13,206 nt of DNA from assembly GCA_002491905.1 (NCBI GenBank), contig DKWV01000056.1, positions 115,116-128,321 of the forward strand, read 5' to 3'. Shown here piece after piece: positions 6,829 to 13,206 of the stretch. Origin of the DNA: Lachnospiraceae bacterium UBA7143. Lineage in GTDB: Bacteria > Bacillota > Clostridia > Lachnospirales > Lachnospiraceae. The notes beneath the pieces are model-generated. The model was not told the DNA's origin. It made no database searches and was given only the letters and a program-made list of their open reading frames with translations. The translations under genes were made by a program, and so were the position numbers. The number at the start of each line of letters is the position of its first letter. Position 1 is the first letter of the stretch.

Positions 6829-9800
6829 TCATCCCTCGTTCGGAAGAGCCGCAATGGTGTAACTGATTGCATCCGTGTCAACCCCAGTATCCGTGTCATT
6901 GCCCGCTTCCTTTATGTTAAGCGTGATGGTAGCGCTCCCCGCTGTTCCGACTACGGCATCCGTACCAGCCAGCTGTGTCTTCACAGAGACAATGTAATAT
7001 TTCTCGCCAAGTACAGCCTGCGCCAGAGCACAGATGTCGTTGCTGGCTGCCTCTTTGCCGTCTGCGGAAATTTTTGTGTTGGTTACTTCATAGCCTTTCA
7101 CAGTTTCTGCATCCTGAACCGCAGTCTTCGCCTCTTCCTTCGTGATTGCTCCTTTCGGAACATCCAAGTTCAGCGCAACAGTGACAGGATCTGCGCCTGC
7201 GACGGTTACCGTCAGATTACCTGTGATGGAACCGGCCGCCGTCAGTGTTGCCTTAGCAAGGGTATAATCATCCTTCTCCGCATTATCGACAGTCTTCTTA
7301 GCTGCTACGGTAACGCCTTCACCTAACTTCGCGCCTGCTTCTGCGTCATTAATCTTTGCGATCAGTTTTGCCGCAGTATCCAGATCATTTTTCAGCCATG
7401 TGGGCTGGTCGGTATTGACCTTGGTGAGCCATGCTTCCAAAGCAGCCTTTGCCGTATCCGCCGGGCTCTTCACTTCAGTGACTTTCACCTTTACGGTTAC
7501 TGCGATGCCGTACTTTTCGATCAACTGGTTCTGTGCTGCCTTGTCGCTGTTTTTCGCCGCAATCTCATCTGTATAGTAGCTGCTTGTAGGTACAATAAAC
7601 AGCTTGATGGAAAGCGTTGAATTTTTCTTTAAGGCATCCTCACCCTTGTAGGTCAGTTTGATGCCGCCGTCCGAGCCGGTTACCGCCGCCTCAAAGTTTT
7701 TGGAAACGTTGTCATCTGATTTCACAGCCGCATAACTTAATTCTGCCCAGTCAGCGGGATTCTTACCTTCTTTAGACAGAATATTAACTGTCGTCTCCTG
7801 GTCTTTTACATTGCCGATCTTCGGCAGAGCGCCGCTTGCAGACTGGGAATATGTAGCCGCGGTCTTTTTATCGTCAATCTTTACCGTGATCTTTACCGTA
7901 TTTACGCCGGTGCCTTTACCGTTTGCAAGATATCCCTTGGTCGCCTCCGCCTTATAGGTGAGGTATCCTGTCAGATTCTCTTTTGTCGGAACCTCTTTTC
8001 CCGTAATAAGCTGGATCTGCTTGCCGTCAGCGGAAATCTCAAAGTACTCTGTAAACTTATTGGTTACGCCCTTGGTGTTCATGTTCTGTAAGCCAAGGTC
8101 TGCATCGGAATAGCTGACTGTGTATTCATCAGCACTCACATTTACTCTACCCGTCAGTGTCGCGCTCGCCTTCATATCTTTCTTGAGCAGTGTGTAGCTG
8201 GTCGTCGGAGCAAAGGTAAACGCTTTTGTCTTGTCTACCTTAACCGCTGCTGCGGCGGGGGCTGCTATAGGAGCAAATGTATCGCCGCTGTCGCCAGTAG
8301 TTGTATTGCCCACAGTCACTTTCAGCGCATAGCTGTTCTGAGCAAAATACATATTGTCATTTTCTTTGAAACTCAGGTCAAAGCTTGCCGTATACTTGGT
8401 ACCTTTACTGTCAAGTGCCAAATTAGTAAACTCATAAGTCGTCTTCCTCAGACTATCCCTAAAGTAGTACAGGTCCGCGCTGTTCTTTGCGTTCATCTTC
8501 GTCCAGTCAAGATCAACCACTGCCGTTTTCTTGCCTGTCAGCTTATCGCCAAGCGCTTTCGGCATTTCCAGATTAATGGTTACCTTCTGTTCAGATGCTT
8601 TCCCTTCCTTGTGAAGGTTTCCTGCCGTCTTCGCTGTCACCTTTTCCTTCGTGATCTCGTCGATATCGCTGCTCGTCAAAGTATAGACAACAGGTGTCTG
8701 TGTCGCCTTTGATTTATCTGTCAGCGTGACAGTGACTGCTTTCTTCTGTGCCGTAAATTTCGCCATGCCGGCGGACAGTTCGGGTTTGGTACCACCGGTA
8801 ACCTTGATTTCATAGTTTTCAAAGCCCTTTGCCGCACTCCAGCTCTCCCCGGTCTTTACCATCACTTTTGCCGCTAATCTGGTCGTTCCGGCATAAGTAA
8901 TCGCAATATCATCAGCCTTGGCATTTAATGCGGTATCACCAAGCTTCTCAGCATAATTATTTCCGCTCTTTTCCACCTCGAGAGGATAGAACAGTAAGCC
9001 AAGCGTCTGAGCGGCTTCCACTGTATCGTAACCGACATTCAGCTTCATATCGATCTTCGCCTTGCTGCCGTCGTTAGCGGTTACCGTCAATGTCGCCTTG
9101 GTGTTCGCCTTGGTTACTGTAAGGGTTCCGTTATTCCCGACCGCTACATCCTTTGCCTTATTGGACTTGTAGCTCAGGTTCGCAGTCTTAATTTCATCAT
9201 CTCCGGCTGCATAATTTTCGCCCGTCGTTACATTTACGCCTGCAGGAAGGACTTTTACTGTCGCGCCGTTCAGGGCACTTGCGGTCACGGACACTTCGTC
9301 CTTACTTCCGCGGACGCTCTGCGCGATCACTTTATTATCCTTGCCTACAAGTACGATGGTATTCAGATCCGCACCCTGATTGGTGATGGTGATAACCGGG
9401 CTGTAGCCGACAATGGCCTTGCCCTGATCATCTTTGCCTGCGTAAGCTTTCTCGGTGTTGTCTGCGGTTACCATGATCCTGAACTGGTCATTCTCCGGCG
9501 CTGTCTCATCGCCTTTTATGATATAATCCTTGTTCACGGTTACGGTGCCGTTCTTTACAGTAACGCCGTCAAAGGCTACCGCCTGATCCTTGCTGTCTTT
9601 CTGAACGTTACCACTCGCATCGACTGCTACAGCAGACCACTGCACCTTCTTGTTCTTGGGCTGGGAATCTTTATTCTTGCCAGTGGGATCGTCGTTATAT
9701 ATCACAGTTGCCTTTAAGGTTGCCGCCTTCTTTACAGGCTTATAAATGTCCTCGCTGGGTACGGTTACGGCTAAGCCACGAATGCCCCTCACCACTGTCA

Positions 9801-12800
9801 CTACAACTGTCGCGGTGGAGGGAATCGCACCGTCTTCTGCCGCTGCCGTTACCTGGATGGTATGCTTGCCAAGTGCCGTATTCGCAGTTGCAGACGCCTT
9901 GATCACGATGTCGCCTGCATTCTTTACTGCCTCTACCGTTAAAGCCCGATCGCCGCTAAAAGAGACATCCTCAGCCGCATCAGCACTATTCTTAAGTGAC
10001 AGATAGGTTGTGTATTTGTTGAACTGCGGTGTCGCGATAACCACATCTTTCTGGCCGGTAGCAATCGTCGAAGCACCCTTCTTTAACTTCAGCTTATCCT
10101 CGTAAGCGGGAGTCTGTGTCTTCAAAACCTGTTCCTTGGAGGTTTTGCTCGCGCCGAGCAGGTTCTCCTCAGTTACTTCGGCATCAGCTGTAGGCTCGTT
10201 CTTCGTGTGTACCAGCGTCGCTGTTACCTTGTATGTATCCGCGCTGCCCTTTCCAAGCTGGCTGTCTGATACCGTGATAAGTGCGTTCTGGCTGTCGCCA
10301 GTTCTCTTTACATATGTTGTTTTCTTGTTATCTTCTATCGTGTTGCCGCTGATTGTCTGAGAGCGTTTGGTATCCACCTTGTAGTATAGATTATCGCTTG
10401 CTGCTTTCTCAATCTTCTTATCGGAAGACAGGGCGAGCTTAAGGGATACATCTGTTGCCGCTACCAGCTTAACGCCAGGCTCTTTGGTAGCGTCACTGAT
10501 CAGTGCAGCCGCTTCAATCTCAATGGTTGCCTTTGCAGCGTCTGCAGCCGCGCCGCTCTCGGCTATGGTTACTGTTGCTTTCTTACCGATCAGATCCTTG
10601 CCAGCCTTAACTTTAACAGTCAGCTTGCCGGTCGTTTTCTCATAAACCACGCTCTCGATGATACTGTCGGCATCCTCTTTTGTGTCATTAAGTCTGTTCA
10701 GGTCTACGCCCTTTGCAGCAGTGACTGTGTAGGTTTTCTCTGTATCAATTGCCTGTTTAACGCTCAGAGCCGCCTTTTTGTCAATCTTGATGTCCTTTAC
10801 GAGTACATCCACGTTCAGCGTATAGGAGCCAACCTTGACATCCTTTTCCTCAGTACCTTCCTTCGCGTACAGCTCAACGGTAAGGGCTTTGCCGGAGATG
10901 GCCGATGCCGCAGCATTGCCAAGGTTGATGGTTGCCGTCGTGCCGCTGGTGACGCTGCCAACCGCTCCCTTCCCTTCCGCTGGAGCAACAGGATTTTTGC
11001 CAAGCAGGACCTTGACATCGGACAGGTTCACGGCAGTTGCCGCTGCGCCCTTGACTACGTTGGCAGTATAAGTACCGTCATAACTTACGTTGTAAGCGTT
11101 CTTCTTTGCGTCTGCCACGGGCAGCTCAACGCCGTCCTTGTTCTTCAGCCTGGAAGCCGTGTACAGATCCGCTGTCTCGATGGTAACCGTCGCACTGTCG
11201 GCTGCCTTTACTTCCAGTGTGGCAACGCCGTTAGTTACCTTTGCAGTCGTCACCTTGCCCGCTTCGCCGACTTTGCTGGTTACTTTCACCAGTCCGACAT
11301 TTGCTTTTGCCGCAATCTGCAGGGCAATCGTATCGTTCTGCAGAAGCGTGTACTGATTGGGATTTCCATTATCCGGCTTTCTGGTTTTTCCATCCACGCT
11401 GGCGGAAACATCTACATTAGCCGTGTCACCGCTTAAGGTGACTGTTTTCTGAATCTCATTCTGATCAATGGTAATCGTGTCATTGCTCAACAGGCTTGCC
11501 GCCACTACATAATCATAAGCTGCGCCTGTCTTGGAAGGAGTCGTCTTGACGGGAGTAAGTGTAACCGGCGCAGGCTCTTGGCTTGCACCCTCCTCTTTTG
11601 CCGGAGTCCTTGTTACAACCGGCTCATAGGAACCTACTGCTGTAACGGTGAACTGCAGCTTTTTACCGTCCTTTTTCGCCAGATACTTGTCCTTGGCGAC
11701 CTCTTCGATCTTGTCATCCCCGGTAACTTTGTATGTCAGGTTACGCGCATTATTAACGAATGTAATGTTGTTCTCGCTTACGGATTCTTGCGCGTCCGTG
11801 GTTACCTTTACGAACATTTTTTTGCTCGTAAACTTAACCTCATAATCTACTTCACCTGCTTCATTGGGGGTTACGTCTTTTCCGTTGATTTTTGTGATCC
11901 CGTATCCCTTGCCCGGTGTTATTTTCAGGGAGACCGCATCGTTGGGAACCAGAACGTTTTTGTTTTCCTCAATCGCTGTGCCGTCCAAGTTTCCGACATC
12001 ATTTGCGGATACGCTGAGTACAGCCGTTGCGGAATCCTTGTCGCCGACAACACCGAAAGACAGGGTATTGCACTGGTTGGCATCCAGCTCTGTTTTTACC
12101 GTAATGGTAACCGCTTCCGTCACGGTAAAGGTGTATACCCCATTCCTGTCACCTTGCTGGACTTCCTCGCCCGCTTTTACCTCGGTGATCTTGAAATATT
12201 TGTTTGCGGTGAGTTTGAGCCAGAATTTCTCGTCCTCTTTCACGGTAGCTGTAGCTGCCATATCTTTCCAGTCATTCTCTGTAATGGCAGCTCCCGCCGC
12301 ATACTGTGCCTTGATATTGGGATTGGTATCCAGAGTCACGACACAGTCAGCCAGAGCGCGGACAGTCACCGTAATGGTAATGTCGTCCGTAATCTTGGCA
12401 GCTTCCACAGTGTATATATCTTTTACCGCTGTAAGAGGAGTTGCATCACCTGTCGCGCCGATTTTATAAGATACCTCGACCTTCTTGCCGGTCAGATCAG
12501 CGTTCTCTGCAGCCTTAACCGTGAATTTCAGGGCTGTGCCTTTCGCAATCTTCTTGGCAGCGTCCCCGGTTACGCAGTTATCCTGATACTCGATTTCAGC
12601 AAGATCAGCCGCTGTTTTGTTGGTAATATCTTCTGTAACAGTGTAGCTGTTCTTGGACGTGATGACAGATATCTCCACATCGCCGGTCACTTCGTCGACC
12701 GTGTATACATTGCCGGTTCCCGTAAGGGGCGCCTCGCCCTTTTTCACCTCAGCGCCATAGCCGTCTGCGGGTTCAACCTTTAAGGTGAGGGAATCACCCT

Positions 12801-13206
12801 CGTTGACTGTTACAGGCGTCCCAGATGTAAGAGCCTGATCCTGTTTATCTGTGACTCCGACAACACTGTATGTTAAAGTCTTCACATTAGCAGGCGTGTC
12901 TACAGTGACCGTAAGGTTATGGGTGATACGGGCCGCCGTCACGGAGATTGTGATAGCACCAGTCACCTTATCTGCAGGAATAGTGTATGTCGTACCTTCT
13001 CCTGTCAGAGACTGATCGGAGTCGCCTCCAGTAACGGTGTACTTTACAGCCGTTATGCTCCAGCCTTTGTTAGGGGCTACGGTGAAGGTATATGCGCTGC
13101 CTTCCACCGCACTTGCATCACCTGTAACTGTATATCCCTCCTGCGTCTCAGGAAAGGTTACTGTAAGTGGATCACCAGTATTCATGATGGTCACATCAGG
13201 GTCAGT
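6829..13206 (-). CDS. Giant multi-domain surface/secreted protein, C-terminal segment (variant B of an invertible pair), open at 5' edge
   Basis: The frame on the - strand is open from base 13206 to TGA (complement of 6829-6831). It begins with the same eight codons as the left gene. GTG at 13194 gives 2,121 aa but has no Shine-Dalgarno, so the real 5' end should be outside. Residues 1 to about 580 are six diverged modules of about 90-110 aa, resembling the InlB B-repeat/Ig-like repeats of Gram-positive surface proteins. Typical module ends are YTIPADKVTGAITISVTA, YTVDEVTGDVEISVITS, YTVEAAKITDDITITVTV and YTFTVTEAVTITVKTE. About 580-1905 are a long core collinear with the left protein (shared landmarks DKLKLKK..TGQK, VTVKNGTVTV, NLTGYLTYK, IDDKK, GIAVTVKVKV). 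The last 210 residues are two mixed helix/strand units of about 95 aa, starting near AKAALEAWL and ITKEEAKTAV. There are four Cys, no LPXTG and no C-terminal membrane helix. Any anchor should be in the missing N-terminus. An adhesin or surface structural role is inferred from architecture only. Confidence 0.9.
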   Translation of the reverse strand, partial: TDPDVTIMNTGDPLTVTFPETQEGYTVTGDASAVEGSAYTFTVAPNKGWSITAVKYTVTGGDSDQSLTGEGTTYTIPADKVTGAITISVTAARITHNLTVTVDTPANVKTLTYSVVGVTDKQDQALTSGTPVTVNEGDSLTLKVEPADGYGAEVKKGEAPLTGTGNVYTVDEVTGDVEISVITSKNSYTVTEDITNKTAADLAEIEYQDNCVTGDAAKKIAKGTALKFTVKAAENADLTGKKVEVSYKIGATGDATPLTAVKDIYTVEAAKITDDITITVTVRALADCVVTLDTNPNIKAQYAAGAAITENDWKDMAATATVKEDEKFWLKLTANKYFKITEVKAGEEVQQGDRNGVYTFTVTEAVTITVKTELDANQCNTLSFGVVGDKDSATAVLSVSANDVGNLDGTAIEENKNVLVPNDAVSLKITPGKGYGITKINGKDVTPNEAGEVDYEVKFTSKKMFVKVTTDAQESVSENNITFVNNARNLTYKVTGDDKIEEVAKDKYLAKKDGKKLQFTVTAVGSYEPVVTRTPAKEEGASQEPAPVTLTPVKTTPSKTGAAYDYVVAASLLSNDTITIDQNEIQKTVTLSGDTANVDVSASVDGKTRKPDNGNPNQYTLLQNDTIALQIAAKANVGLVKVTSKVGEAGKVTTAKVTNGVATLEVKAADSATVTIETADLYTASRLKNKDGVELPVADAKKNAYNVSYDGTYTANVVKGAAATAVNLSDVKVLLGKNPVAPAEGKGAVGSVTSGTTATINLGNAAASAISGKALTVELYAKEGTEEKDVKVGSYTLNVDVLVKDIKIDKKAALSVKQAIDTEKTYTVTAAKGVDLNRLNDTKEDADSIIESVVYEKTTGKLTVKVKAGKDLIGKKATVTIAESGAAADAAKATIEIEAAALISDATKEPGVKLVAATDVSLKLALSSDKKIEKAASDNLYYKVDTKRSQTISGNTIEDNKKTTYVKRTGDSQNALITVSDSQLGKGSADTYKVTATLVHTKNEPTADAEVTEENLLGASKTSKEQVLKTQTPAYEDKLKLKKGASTIATGQKDVVIATPQFNKYTTYLSLKNSADAAEDVSFSGDRALTVEAVKNAGDIVIKASATANTALGKHTIQVTAAAEDGAIPSTATVVVTVVRGIRGLAVTVPSEDIYKPVKKAATLKATVIYNDDPTGKNKDSQPKNKKVQWSAVAVDASGNVQKDSKDQAVAFDGVTVKNGTVTVNKDYIIKGDETAPENDQFRIMVTADNTEKAYAGKDDQGKAIVGYSPVITITNQGADLNTIVLVGKDNKVIAQSVRGSKDEVSVTASALNGATVKVLPAGVNVTTGENYAAGDDEIKTANLSYKSNKAKDVAVGNNGTLTVTKANTKATLTVTANDGSKAKIDMKLNVGYDTVEAAQTLGLLFYPLEVEKSGNNYAEKLGDTALNAKADDIAITYAGTTRLAAKVMVKTGESWSAAKGFENYEIKVTGGTKPELSAGMAKFTAQKKAVTVTLTDKSKATQTPVVYTLTSSDIDEITKEKVTAKTAGNLHKEGKASEQKVTINLEMPKALGDKLTGKKTAVVDLDWTKMNAKNSADLYYFRDSLRKTTYEFTNLALDSKGTKYTASFDLSFKENDNMYFAQNSYALKVTVGNTTTGDSGDTFAPIAAPAAAAVKVDKTKAFTFAPTTSYTLLKKDMKASATLTGRVNVSADEYTVSYSDADLGLQNMNTKGVTNKFTEYFEISADGKQIQLITGKEVPTKENLTGYLTYKAEATKGYLANGKGTGVNTVKITVKIDDKKTAATYSQSASGALPKIGNVKDQETTVNILSKEGKNPADWAELSYAAVKSDDNVSKNFEAAVTGSDGGIKLTYKGEDALKKNSTLSIKLFIVPTSSYYTDEIAAKNSDKAAQNQLIEKYGIAVTVKVKVTEVKSPADTAKAALEAWLTKVNTDQPTWLKNDLDTAAKLIAKINDAEAGAKLGEGVTVAAKKTVDNAEKDDYTLAKATLTAAGSITGNLTVTVAGADPVTVALNLDVPKGAITKEEAKTAVQDAETVKGYEVTNTKISADGKEAASNDICALAQAVLGEKYYIVSVKTQLAGTDAVVGTAGSATITLNIKEAGNDTDTGVDTDAISYTIAALPNEG
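13183..13206 (-). repeat. Right arm of 24-bp perfect terminal inverted repeat (candidate recombination site)
   Basis: This is the reverse complement of bases 1-24 with no mismatch. On the - strand it is read by the right giant ORF in the same frame as the left copy. Inside it, the right ORF continues Asn-Thr-Gly-Asp-Pro where the left has Gly-Asp-Val. A six-base gap brings the shared GGTGAT into register, after which similarity is lost. Confidence 0.85.

Larger units (their letters stand above)
1..13206. mobile_element. Putative 13.2-kb invertible coding segment (two-armed shufflon / recoding inverton)
   Basis: Two convergent, 5'-open giant ORFs begin at the two arms of one inverted repeat, in the same frame, and no start signal lies inside. 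This is the layout of cassettes in which site-specific inversion joins one of two alternative 3' coding segments to a fixed 5' gene part, as in pilV shufflons and invertible hsdS genes. The recombinase and the constant part are not in the window. A transposon bounded by terminal repeats is less likely, because no transposase is present and both arms are coding. The inversion event is inferred, not observed. Confidence 0.65.

Noticed and set aside
6819..6832. GGTCACACTCAT near the stop of the right giant ORF resembles GGTCACATCA of the repeat
   Set aside because: It covers only about ten bases with one insertion, the rest of the repeat is absent, and it is likely chance.
1..13206. Composite transposon or insertion element bounded by terminal inverted repeats
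   Set aside because: No transposase or remnant is present, and both repeat arms are coding in the same frame of two related ORFs, which a simple transposon would not require.

Overview
The window holds three genes and is bounded by one DNA motif. Two very long open reading frames, coding for giant secreted or surface-type proteins built of beta-sandwich modules, point towards each other: one on the + strand from the left edge to 5625, one on the - strand from the right edge to 6829. Between their 3' ends sits one ordinary-sized gene (5850-6662, +) for a Uma2-family PD-(D/E)XK nuclease with its own promoter. No integrase, invertase or transposase gene is visible.

The key observation is at the edges. 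Bases 1-24 and 13183-13206 are a perfect 24-bp inverted repeat. On each side the repeat is read in the same frame by the adjacent giant ORF (Thr-Asp-Pro-Asp-Val-Thr-Ile-Met), and no start codon with a ribosome binding site is seen there, so both ORFs run open through the edge. Inverting everything between the repeats would swap one giant 3' coding segment for the other behind whatever fixed 5' gene part lies outside. The simplest reading is a 13.2-kb invertible coding cassette (a two-armed shufflon or recoding inverton) that switches between two alternative large extracellular domains, 1,870 aa or 2,121 aa counted from the GTG codon inside the repeat. The inversion itself is inferred, because the flanks, the constant 5' end and any recombinase lie outside the window.

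By-eye alignment shows that the two giant segments are diverged paralogues. A long collinear core (roughly 705-4870 on the + strand and 7470-11460 on the - strand) carries matching landmark motifs in the same order. The outermost N-terminal modules and the C-terminal modules differ. DNA identity is high only in the 24-bp repeat, which argues for a site-specific recombination site rather than recombination through general homology.

Each giant ORF is followed by its own intrinsic terminator (5680-5725 for the left; 6721-6751 plus 6693-6714 for the right). The nuclease gene has a near-consensus promoter (TTGACA, 17 bp, TATACT), so it should be expressed in either orientation.

The style of promoter, Shine-Dalgarno sequences and terminators, the Lys/Thr/Ala-rich, Cys-poor bacterial Ig-like modules and the Uma2 protein with a charged C-terminal tail suggest a Gram-positive Firmicute, probably a gut-type Clostridium relative such as Lachnospiraceae. 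The family-level guess is weak.
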